The notes beneath the pieces were generated by a model. It was not told the origin of the DNA and made no database searches. It worked only from the letters and a program-made list of their open reading frames with translations. A stretch of 53,951 nucleotides of DNA from Promethearchaeota archaeon Loki_b32 (lineage in GTDB: Archaea > Asgardarchaeota > Lokiarchaeia > Sigyniarchaeales > SOKP01). The translations under genes and the position numbers were made by a program. Shown here one piece after another: positions 45,251 to 53,166 of this stretch (its first letter is position 1; every line of letters begins with the position of its first letter). The stretch is from positions 1 through 53,951 of the forward strand of contig NJBH01000026.1 in the NCBI GenBank assembly GCA_005223125.1, written 5' to 3'.

Positions 45251-46219
45251 ATGTCTCTGAAAAAAATCGCTAAAATCGCTGCTAACATAAGGAATAACCC
45301 ATATATTATTGAAAAACAAGAAATAAATCCTATTGTACAATATATTGATAAAAATTCTTTTAAGAGCACCAAAATATTCCGTGATATTGGAGAAGATTCA
45401 GCAGCGATAGATGATGATGAAAAGTTAATATTAATTACAACTGATAGAATCAGGACTTCCTTCATCGAAAATTTTCCATTTGGTGCTGGATTTAGTTCTA
45501 TTTTGGTCAGTGTTGATGATATTTATGCGTGTGGGGGTATTCCATTAGCAGCTAGTATTATTATTTCTGTAAAAGACCCTAAGACATGTAATGAACTATT
45601 AAAGGGGATATGTGAAGGTTCAAGAAAATTCCAAATCCCAATTATAAGGGGACACACCAATGTTAATAGTAAGTGCTATGAATTAAGTACTACGATGATT
45701 GGTGAAATAAAGAAAGAAGATTATATATCTGCAGGAAACGCACAAATTGATGATAAGATTATTTTAGCTGTTGATTTCGATGGGAAAGTAGGGAAAGCTA
45801 GTAACCTTTATTATGATACTACAACCTTTAAAGATTCAGAGATAGTTTTAAAAAAAAGAAGAGCTATGAATGTTGTTGCAAGCACACATTTAGCAAACGC
45901 ATCTAAAGATGTTTCAAATGGGGGGATATTTGGTACTTTAATCCAGTTGATTAAATATTCAAATGTAGGAGCAGATGTGAACATTAATAGAATTATACTT
46001 CCGCCAATATTATCTGAAAGTGAATATGATTTAAATACATACGTTAAAATGTATTTAACTACTTCTTTTATATTAACTGCTCCAGAAAATAATTGTGAAA
46101 AGATATTTGATATATTTAGAGAATATGGATTGGACGCTCAAGTTATTGGGGAGATTATTGCTCAGAATAAATTGAAAATAAATGATGGTAACGATTCAGT
46201 TGATGTAATCCGATTTTAA
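45251..46219 (+). CDS. PurM/AIR-synthase-like protein, methanogenesis marker 2 type
   Basis: 322 aa. The N-terminal half has IGEDSAAIDDDEKLILITTD, then GAGFSSILVSVDDIYACGG with the PurM-type metal/ATP residues. The C-terminal half has YYDTTTFKDSE and ASKDVSNGGIFGTL. The pair (D/E)TT..K.SE plus KD(V/I)S..G..GTL agrees with methanogenesis marker protein 2. PurM-like proteins (SelD, ThiL, HypE) activate small molecules with ATP; this one's substrate is unknown. It is divergent from the three-domain GTPase gene, with 94 bases between. Confidence 0.8.
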   Translation: MSLKKIAKIAANIRNNPYIIEKQEINPIVQYIDKNSFKSTKIFRDIGEDSAAIDDDEKLILITTDRIRTSFIENFPFGAGFSSILVSVDDIYACGGIPLAASIIISVKDPKTCNELLKGICEGSRKFQIPIIRGHTNVNSKCYELSTTMIGEIKKEDYISAGNAQIDDKIILAVDFDGKVGKASNLYYDTTTFKDSEIVLKKRRAMNVVASTHLANASKDVSNGGIFGTLIQLIKYSNVGADVNINRIILPPILSESEYDLNTYVKMYLTTSFILTAPENNCEKIFDIFREYGLDAQVIGEIIAQNKLKINDGNDSVDVIRF

Positions 46220-46349
46220 TAATTTTTAGTGAGAAAATCATGCCGGATTGCACAAAAGTTTAATCCTAATTCACCAAGAATTTTATGATTGAAATTAAAA
46301 ATGAGATTAAATTTAATCAAAATTCTTACCAAGATTTCACTTGGTTTTA

Positions 46350-47060
46350 TTAAATAAGGCTTGAATGACATAAATTACATTTTGTACGAGTTGAATCATT
46401 CATAGCACCACACATCGGACAAATAATTTTTCGTGATTTTTTCAATTGAATCTCGGCTTCCTTTTCTGCTCTAAATTTTGCCATTTTTTCCGCAACATCT
46501 CTTGCCTCTTTTTCCCTTGCCTCCCTTTCTGCTTTTTCTCTCGCTTCTCTTTCCACCTTTTCTTTTGCCTCTCTTTCAGCCTTTTCCTTAGCTTCCCTTT
46601 CTGCTTTTTCTTTCGCCTCTCTTTCAACCTTTTCCTTAGCCTCCCTTTCTGCTTTTTCTCTAGCATCTCTTTCAGCCTTTTTCTTAGCCTCCCTTTCTGC
46701 TTTTTCTTTGGTTTCTCTTTCAGCCTTTTCCTTAGCTTCTTTTTTCGCTTCTCTTTCAGCCTTTTTTTTAGCCTCCCATTCCGCTAATTCTTTGACTTTT
46801 CGCTCTATTTTTTCTCTATCTTCCTTTTCTGCTCTTTCGATCTCTTTTTTTTCCTTTCTTTGTTCCATGGCAATTTTTGCTTTTTCTTTGCTGTCTCCTA
46901 CTTTCTCCTTTACTTTTGTAGCAAATTTACCTAAACTTTGTTTACTACCTCTTAATTTTCCTTTTAATTTAGCTTTAAGAGTACCTTCGGTTTCTTTTTC
47001 TAACTCTTTCGAATTTTCTGAAGCAGTTTTGGTATCTTCTTCATTATTGGATTCATTCAT
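46350..47060 (-). CDS. Charged single-helix protein with C-terminal zinc ribbon
   Basis: 236 aa. Residues about 60-205 are nearly only Glu, Lys, Arg and Ala in an 8-residue period (EREAKEKA and variants), the pattern of a long single alpha-helix or coiled coil. The last 25 residues form a zinc ribbon: CPMCGAMN ... KCNLCHSSL. The N-terminus is Ser/Glu/Thr-rich. This recalls a rigid spacer holding a zinc-binding head. Zinc ribbons of the same type head the roadblock protein at 49015. Confidence 0.7.
   Translation of the reverse strand: MNESNNEEDTKTASENSKELEKETEGTLKAKLKGKLRGSKQSLGKFATKVKEKVGDSKEKAKIAMEQRKEKKEIERAEKEDREKIERKVKELAEWEAKKKAEREAKKEAKEKAERETKEKAEREAKKKAERDAREKAEREAKEKVEREAKEKAEREAKEKAEREAKEKVEREAREKAEREAREKEARDVAEKMAKFRAEKEAEIQLKKSRKIICPMCGAMNDSTRTKCNLCHSSLI
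46497..46770. repeat. 24-bp coding tandem repeat inside the charged-helix gene
   Basis: On the plus strand the unit TCTCTTTCAGCCTTTTCCTT plus AGCC alternates with TCCCTTTCTGCTTTTTCTTT plus CGCC, giving a 24-base period and a 48-base higher period. It encodes the EREAKEKA helix repeat. Copy number could vary between strains. Confidence 0.65.
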
Positions 47061-47184
47061 TTAGATTAACACTATTAAGTAGTTTTATTAGATAAGATTA
47101 ATATCACCAATATTAATATTTTATTTTTATCATTATTTTAATAGTTAAAATATTATCAGTAAGAGAAAATTGGGTCTGAATAAG

Positions 47185-47706
47185 ATGAATGTTGATTTTA
47201 AAAAGAAGTTTAAAGGGATAATTTCAGTAATTGGAGCTAGTGAAATCGATAAGAAAACTGAGGTTTTAGCGTTTGAAATAGGTAGATTACTTGCTCAAAA
47301 TAAATTCATCGTATCTTGTGGTGGTCTTTCAGGTGTAATGGAAGCAGTATGTAGAGGTGCAAAAGAAGAAAATGGATTAACTATTGGAATAATTCCTCAT
47401 GTAGAAAAATCTGCTGCAAATAAATATATTGATATTGTTATTCCTTGTCCATTTTCCCAAGCGAGAAATATTGTGGTTGTTCTCAGTGGTGATGCGTGTT
47501 TAGCTATTAGTGGTAAAGCGGGGACATTATCAGAAATTTGTTTTGCCTGGATATATCAAAAACCAATTGTAGCACTTACTAGTGTTAAGGGATGGTCATC
47601 AAAAATTGCTAATAAAAAATTAGATGATAGAAGAAATGATAAGATCTATGGCGTGGAAACACCACAAGAAGCAATTTCGAAAATCAAAGAATTACTTAAT
47701 AAGTAA
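47185..47706 (+). CDS. LOG/TIGR00725-family nucleotide-binding protein
   Basis: 173 aa from the ATG at 47185; a TTG five codons upstream is less likely. Rossmann-like fold: IISVIGASE, then VSCGGLSGVMEAVCRGA, and SGKAGTLSEI where LOG proteins have PGGxGTxxE. TIGR00725-type proteins are relatives of the LOG lysine-decarboxylase-like phosphoribohydrolases. Because the PGG is SGK, activity on nucleotide monophosphates is uncertain. It lies just before the GTPase-roadblock gene. Confidence 0.82.
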   Translation: MNVDFKKKFKGIISVIGASEIDKKTEVLAFEIGRLLAQNKFIVSCGGLSGVMEAVCRGAKEENGLTIGIIPHVEKSAANKYIDIVIPCPFSQARNIVVVLSGDACLAISGKAGTLSEICFAWIYQKPIVALTSVKGWSSKIANKKLDDRRNDKIYGVETPQEAISKIKELLNK

Positions 47707-47845
47707 TAAGTCTAATCTTTTAATTTAAAGAAGATATTGCAAAAAGAGAAATAATACAAAATCTAAAATAGTATGTTATAATTTTTTATCTTACAAAAAG
47801 AATATATTTATATTGAAATTACTTATATAAGGTTAAAGGTGAAAT

Positions 47846-48817
47846 TTGACTTTGGAAAAGAATCTGAAACAATCAATTTTATACTTAAAAAAAGAAGAAC
47901 CTGAAATGGTCGTAAGCCCTAATAAGGTTCTCTTTACAGGCTTAGATGATGCCGGCAAAACGAGCATTATTTTATCACTTCAAAGAGAATTTTCAAAAAT
48001 TGCAATCCTTTCCCCCACAAGAGGTGCACAGCGAAGAATATTCAATTTTTTGGATAAAGAAATCTCAGAATGGGATTTAGGCGGACAATTGGCATATCGT
48101 ATTGCCTACTTAAAAAATCCAGGCAAGTATTTTGAAGGAACTGAAATTGCAATCTATGTAATTGACATTCAAAACAAATCAAGAATACCGGAGGCTACAA
48201 GTTACTTTAAAGATGTAATAGAACAATTTAAAGAATTAGAAATTGAACCCCCGATATATGTATTTCTTCATAAATTTGATCCTGCTTTACGAAGAAGTGC
48301 CCAAAATGAAATGGAATTGTTAATTATAGATTTAAAAGATAAATTAAGAGACACTAAATATAAAGAAATTTATTATTATGAAACTTCTATTTATGATTTT
48401 GGTTCAATTATCACAGCTATGTCTGAGATTCTTTTAAGTCTATATCCAAAATCAGAATTAATAGAAAAAACAATTCATGAATTTGCTAAAAAAGTAAACT
48501 CTGAAGGAGTCGTAATAATTGATGACAATTCATTAATTATTGGATCTTACTATAAGGATGAAGAAACAAAACATCTTTTAACAGCCTCAACCCCATATTT
48601 CTTGACGTTGCATGATTCCTTCCAGTTTACCAGTCCCATGGAAGAAAAGTATGAAAATAGAATGATCGTTCAAAGATTTGGCAAGAACTTCATATTTAAA
48701 CAAATAACGCTAAAGAAAGAGTCAGAACCATATTATTTAATACTTTTAAAGGAGGATCCAGTTTTCCGTAAAGAAGATCTCGAATCCTTCGCAAACTTAT
48801 TAAAAGAGATTTTATAA
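47846..48817 (+). CDS. Rag/Gtr-like GTPase with C-terminal roadblock-like domain
   Basis: 323 aa, TTG start with AAAGGTG four bases before it. G domain at residues 25-190: GLDDAGKTS (32-40), WDLGGQ (76-81), HKFD in the G4 position. Residues about 210-323 are an alpha/beta domain (EGVVIIDDNSLIIGSYY ... YYLILLKEDPVF), as in the C-terminal roadblock fold of Rag GTPases. It has no N-terminal longin-like module, unlike the related protein at 43654. The next gene encodes a separate roadblock protein in the same direction. Confidence 0.82.
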   Translation: MTLEKNLKQSILYLKKEEPEMVVSPNKVLFTGLDDAGKTSIILSLQREFSKIAILSPTRGAQRRIFNFLDKEISEWDLGGQLAYRIAYLKNPGKYFEGTEIAIYVIDIQNKSRIPEATSYFKDVIEQFKELEIEPPIYVFLHKFDPALRRSAQNEMELLIIDLKDKLRDTKYKEIYYYETSIYDFGSIITAMSEILLSLYPKSELIEKTIHEFAKKVNSEGVVIIDDNSLIIGSYYKDEETKHLLTASTPYFLTLHDSFQFTSPMEEKYENRMIVQRFGKNFIFKQITLKKESEPYYLILLKEDPVFRKEDLESFANLLKEIL

Positions 48818-49014
48818 ATAGAGGAGTTTAGTTAAAATTATTTCTATTTGAAAACGTTGTATATTGGTTTCATTAGTACTAACATTAATAAAATTTAATT
48901 TTTATTTATATTTTATATTATAAACACTAAAAAAGGATATTTTCATTATTTATCTTATAAAGATTAACTGATTAACGAGATTAACCAAAAGAATCAAAAA
49001 GTGGGATTATTCTA

Positions 49015-50085
49015 TTGATCATATGTCAGAATTGTGGTACTACTAATAATGAAATTAATACTCGCATTTGTAGGAATTGTGGTGCATTATTACCAGTTTC
49101 CTCCAAATCACGTAGAGTAAGAGGGCAAAGAATTAGTACGGAAAAGAAAAAAAAACAGAAAGCAACTAAACAACCAAAACAAAAACCTGTTAAACAAGAA
49201 AAAAAAGTAGAAGATAAATTAGAATTAGAAGAAATCCCGAAAGAAAATGGGATTATTGATAAAGAATTGGAGTTACACGAGATTCCCACTACTGTCCAAG
49301 AAGATTTTGAAATTCAAGCCCCTGAAGAAAGTAAATCAACAATTTTACAAGAAATTCCAGCTCAACCTTTTAAAGGATCAATAATAAACTCTCGAAGTGG
49401 TGTCAGATCACCTCCATCCCTACCTACTCTCCCTCCTCGCTCTGGGGACACAATTTCTAATGCTTTTTCAGAACTTAAAAAATCAGTATTAGAAGAACAA
49501 GAGGAATATAAAGAAATTCCATTATCTCCAATTCCCTTAGAAACTAGCGTAAGCGAAGAATCAGTTAGAAAAAGAAATCAACTAGAAAAAGATATGACAG
49601 AAGTTTTAGGATTTCTTTCGAAAAAAATCTCAGTTAAAAAATTGGAAATTCCTAAAGCTAAGACAAAACAAAAAGAGGAACCGAAGGAAGAAATTCCACC
49701 TTCGAGTATGAATGAAATCTTGAAAAGATTAATCACATTAGACTTAAATATTGAAGCGTCCGCAATAATAAAAACAGATGGAACGATATTAGCGTCAGCA
49801 ATCTCAAGTAGAATTTCTGATTCTTTATTTGCTACAATTGCTATGAATCTTTCAACGATAGGAACGGATATTATAGAAGGATTAGGTGCTGGTACATTAA
49901 AATCTATTTCTCTAAAAGCCACAGAAGGAGTTTTAGATCTAGCCCCTATCGATAAAGAAAATCCAAGCGTTGAAGATATGTTTTTAATATTATTTTCTCA
50001 TCCCAAAGTAAAAAGTGGAATAATATCCTTTGCTGTTAGTATAGTCAAAAAACAAATTAAGAATTATTTAGGTTTAAAAAAATAA
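49015..50085 (+). CDS. Zinc-ribbon + roadblock/LC7 protein
   Basis: 356 aa, TTG start preceded by GTGGGATT. Residues 1-25: zinc ribbon CQNCGTTNNEINTRICRNCG. Residues about 30-230: long, charged, Pro/Glu-rich linker with the repeated motif LxxxEIP. Residues about 235-356: roadblock/LC7 domain (ILKRLITLDLNIEASAIIKT, then DGTILASAI and MNLSTIGTDIIEGLG). Roadblock proteins such as MglB and Ragulator subunits act on Ras-like or Rag GTPases, and the gene directly upstream encodes such a GTPase. I infer a GTPase regulator. Confidence 0.82.
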   Translation: MIICQNCGTTNNEINTRICRNCGALLPVSSKSRRVRGQRISTEKKKKQKATKQPKQKPVKQEKKVEDKLELEEIPKENGIIDKELELHEIPTTVQEDFEIQAPEESKSTILQEIPAQPFKGSIINSRSGVRSPPSLPTLPPRSGDTISNAFSELKKSVLEEQEEYKEIPLSPIPLETSVSEESVRKRNQLEKDMTEVLGFLSKKISVKKLEIPKAKTKQKEEPKEEIPPSSMNEILKRLITLDLNIEASAIIKTDGTILASAISSRISDSLFATIAMNLSTIGTDIIEGLGAGTLKSISLKATEGVLDLAPIDKENPSVEDMFLILFSHPKVKSGIISFAVSIVKKQIKNYLGLKK

Positions 50086-50121
50086 AATTGCTCCACAACA
50101 GATATAAAGGGTATTTCTGAC

Positions 50122-50916
50122 TTAATTTAATCTTTTTTGTATATATATTTTATTAATTTGAATAATCTTAAAATACTTTAAATTATTATGTAATTCTTGC
50201 AAAAACGAGTTCAATTCGTAGATTGAAACAAGAGGAATTTGATTATTATTAATTTTTATACTATTATCCTCTAAAGTAACCATTAAAGGTATTATTATAA
50301 ATGGTAATCGCTTCTTAAGATTCAATTTGCTGCCTAATAATTCTTGAACTAGCTTTGAGAATATTTCAGGATTTTTTTGAAGGGCTATAGCTCGATTATA
50401 CTGTAGATTTGCTGCTTTATTAATAGAACTGAATGAATCCTTACGTTTCCATTGTTTTGCGTCAACCAATAAAACGTATTTTGAATAAATCCCAATAACA
50501 TCAATTTCATAACGTTTTTGCGAAGTTTTGGATTTAAAAGTTGATTTATCTGAAAATCTAAAATTTTTTGTTGTAATATAATTATTTCTTGAAAGAATTT
50601 CTTGAACTAAAATTTCGAAACCGTCATAATTTAATATCTCAGAGAACCGTTTAATATCAAATTCTAAAGTGCTGATTGCATCTATTATAAATAGAATCTT
50701 GTTAATTACAACATAGTTTTGATAATTCCCTTTCTTAATAAAGATAAAATTGAAATTCCCCAAAAAATCTCTTAATTCATACTGATTAAATTGAATTAAG
50801 AAAGGAATTTCTGAAGGTTCCCACCAAATTTCAAAAACATTTGTATCTGTTTCCCTTAAAATATGATATATATCTGTATAAAACTGTCTTAACGAAATCT
50901 GAGAATAGATTTTCAT
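50122..50916 (-). CDS. PD-(D/E)XK restriction-endonuclease-like protein
   Basis: 264 aa. The middle has DGFEILVQEILSRNNYITT followed by YEIDVIGIYSKYVLLVDAKQW: the catalytic pattern E...(E)ID...DAKxW with the D-x-K of PD-(D/E)XK nucleases in the Mrr/NERD style. N- and C-terminal flanks are not recognised. No methyltransferase gene is nearby, so it is not a classical restriction pair; a repair or defence nuclease is possible. It is convergent with the roadblock gene, 36 bases apart. Confidence 0.7.
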   Translation of the reverse strand: MKIYSQISLRQFYTDIYHILRETDTNVFEIWWEPSEIPFLIQFNQYELRDFLGNFNFIFIKKGNYQNYVVINKILFIIDAISTLEFDIKRFSEILNYDGFEILVQEILSRNNYITTKNFRFSDKSTFKSKTSQKRYEIDVIGIYSKYVLLVDAKQWKRKDSFSSINKAANLQYNRAIALQKNPEIFSKLVQELLGSKLNLKKRLPFIIIPLMVTLEDNSIKINNNQIPLVSIYELNSFLQELHNNLKYFKIIQINKIYIQKRLN

Positions 50917-51197
50917 TAATTTAAAAATAACATCTCAGTAAAATAAATTAAAGAGAGTATAAGAATTCTGAAACTACTAAAAAAAACATTAGGAAGTGAT
51001 TTTTTCATAGGGGATTTCTATGAATTTGCCAGGAAAATGCGATAAAAATTAATTACCTTCATCTATATCTTACTTCTTAATAATTTGATGATAAATCTTT
51101 AGCTTTAATCAGTTAATAATATTTTTTTTAATAGACTCTCAGCTATTATTAATCAAGGTATTTATTTTAAAAATGAAAATAAGCTGTTATCATAATT

Positions 51198-53006
51198 ATG
51201 GATTTATTACCTAGAGTATTTAGAACTGAAGGAAACATAGCAGAATTCGATTCCGTTAAGATTTTTGAAAGCATATTAAAAGAGACACATATGAAAGAAA
51301 CAGATGCTAAACATATAACTGAATTAGTAGTAAGAAGGATAATTAGTTCTGGTATTAAATTTCTTTCTGGCCCCCATATAAGAGAAATTGTCTGTTCAAT
51401 ACTTTCAGAACAACATTTTGAGAACGAACGAAAATTATATACGCGAATTGGTATGCCTCTAATGGATTATGAAGAAATTCTTGAAAAAGGACATAGTGAT
51501 CAACCAAATTTGCGAATTAATCCAGAAAAAATCAATCATTGGTCAGCAAACCAAATAGCAGAAGAATATGCTCATTTAAGATTACTTGACAACGAAGAAT
51601 CTAAAGCGCATCTATATGGTGATATTCATATTAATGGATTGTGTTATTTTGATTTGAGACCATTCAGTCAAATTTGGGATCCCCGTATAATATTAAATAA
51701 TGGATTTCCTCCAATAAATAATCTAAAAGGTCACTTAAAGCAAGGCTTACCAAAAGATCTCGCTTCCGCCTTTTTTCAGATTTTTGCATGGCTCGGAACT
51801 GTTCAAAGTGAATTTTATGGGTGTCAAGGTTTCAATTTAATAACAATTTTTTTAGCACCCTATATTTCAAACTTATCTGAAGAAGAAATCAAACAAAGAA
51901 TTCGAAAATTAATTTATTTGATAAATAATTTACCACTTATTATTGGGCGTGAAGTTCCATCAATATTATTATCTTCATGTATTTCTATCCTTGATGTCTT
52001 CTCTAATGTTCCTGTTATAGATTTTAAGGGAAAAACCAAGAATGTTTACGGAGATTATCAAGAACAATGTTTAAAATTATTTAAAGCACTAATTTTCCTA
52101 TTTAAAGAGAGAAGTCAGAAAAATATTACTAATTCAACACCAAAACACCAAATAATCCTAAATAATAAATTTATCAAAGATGTAGAAGGTATTTACTCGA
52201 ATTTTTGGGATGATATTAGCACGAATGGAAATAATTATTTTATGAATTTATGTTTGGATACATATACTAAAAAAAATATTGATAAACTTTCTAAGAATAA
52301 CTTTTATAATTACGGACTTCTTCAGAATATTAGCTTAAACTTACCTAGATATGCTTATATTAGCCGAGATGAAGAGGACTTTTTGGAAATATTAAGATCG
52401 AAACTAATACTAAGTTCAGAAATTTTACTAAAAAAATACAATATAATAGAAAAAAGATTAGAATCAAATCATTTACCTTGCTGTAGTAGTATTTATAATA
52501 AAGAACCACTTTTTAAATTAGAAAATCAGAGTTTGTCATTTAGCTTGGTTGGATTGAATGAGTCAATAAAAACTTTAACAAATTATGAACTCCACGAACA
52601 TTCAGAAGCAGTTAAGTTTAGTTTGAGGATTTTAAACGAGCTAAATAAAATATGTGTAGAATTAACAGAAGAAAATGATAAAAACTTTATATTAAGTGAA
52701 AATATCTCAAAAAAAGCAATTAAAAGATTTGCAAAATTAGACTTAAAACATTTTCCAAAAGAAGTTAAATTATTACATAACAGCAATAATTACGAGTATA
52801 CAAATTCAATTCATTTTCGTAATGATATTAAGATTGATTTGCTTAAGAGAGTAGAAATTCAAGGAAATTTTCATCGCCTCATTCAAAATGGAGCAATTGA
52901 ATGTATTCCTTTAAATGAACTTAAAGAAAATAATTTGATCCTTAAAGAATTTATCAATATAATATGTGAAAAATCAAGAATTTCAAGCGTAAAGTTTTAT
53001 TCTTAA
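51198..53006 (+). CDS. NrdD-like anaerobic ribonucleotide reductase without glycyl-radical domain
   Basis: 602 aa. Residues 1-90 are an ATP-cone (EFDSVKIFESILKET ... RKLYTRIGMP). The body follows NrdD: YGDIHINGLCYFDLRPFSQ, the NLPRYAY segment, VGLNESIKTLTNYELHEHSEA and RVEIQGNFHRLIQNGAI. It then stops where the C-terminal zinc site and the glycyl-radical loop (R-(V/I)-x-GY) should come. I see neither, and the 160 bases after the stop do not encode them. The usual CC pair ahead of NLPR appears as a single Cys (NLCLD). The protein cannot form its own glycyl radical. Confidence 0.78.
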   Translation: MDLLPRVFRTEGNIAEFDSVKIFESILKETHMKETDAKHITELVVRRIISSGIKFLSGPHIREIVCSILSEQHFENERKLYTRIGMPLMDYEEILEKGHSDQPNLRINPEKINHWSANQIAEEYAHLRLLDNEESKAHLYGDIHINGLCYFDLRPFSQIWDPRIILNNGFPPINNLKGHLKQGLPKDLASAFFQIFAWLGTVQSEFYGCQGFNLITIFLAPYISNLSEEEIKQRIRKLIYLINNLPLIIGREVPSILLSSCISILDVFSNVPVIDFKGKTKNVYGDYQEQCLKLFKALIFLFKERSQKNITNSTPKHQIILNNKFIKDVEGIYSNFWDDISTNGNNYFMNLCLDTYTKKNIDKLSKNNFYNYGLLQNISLNLPRYAYISRDEEDFLEILRSKLILSSEILLKKYNIIEKRLESNHLPCCSSIYNKEPLFKLENQSLSFSLVGLNESIKTLTNYELHEHSEAVKFSLRILNELNKICVELTEENDKNFILSENISKKAIKRFAKLDLKHFPKEVKLLHNSNNYEYTNSIHFRNDIKIDLLKRVEIQGNFHRLIQNGAIECIPLNELKENNLILKEFINIICEKSRISSVKFYS

Positions 53007-53166
53007 AAAGATCTAATATTTTAGATTTTTGGTAAAAAGATTATTTAATAAGAATAATTATTTTGATTATATTGAAGTAATATTAAGATATTAAAATATT
53101 TTTAAATATTCATTAGTTTAAACTTTAGATAGAGTAAGATCTTCCTAATAAAATAATGGGGATTAT

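Noticed and set aside
45251-46219. Selenophosphate synthetase (SelD), which would tie in with the in-frame TGA at 339
   Set aside because: The C-terminal DTT..K.SE and KDVSNGG segments fit the methanogenesis-marker-2 group better, and the SelD catalytic Cys/Sec loop is not seen.
46446-47064. Long plus-strand frames rich in Phe/Leu/Ser that look like membrane proteins
   Set aside because: They are the antisense of the Glu/Lys/Arg helix gene and of its N-terminus; the composition is a by-product of the repeat.
33685-50950. Shared string TCTCAGTAAAATAA near 33691 and 50930 as a repeat family
   Set aside because: Only about 15-20 AT-rich bases match and flanks differ; chance is likely at this base composition.
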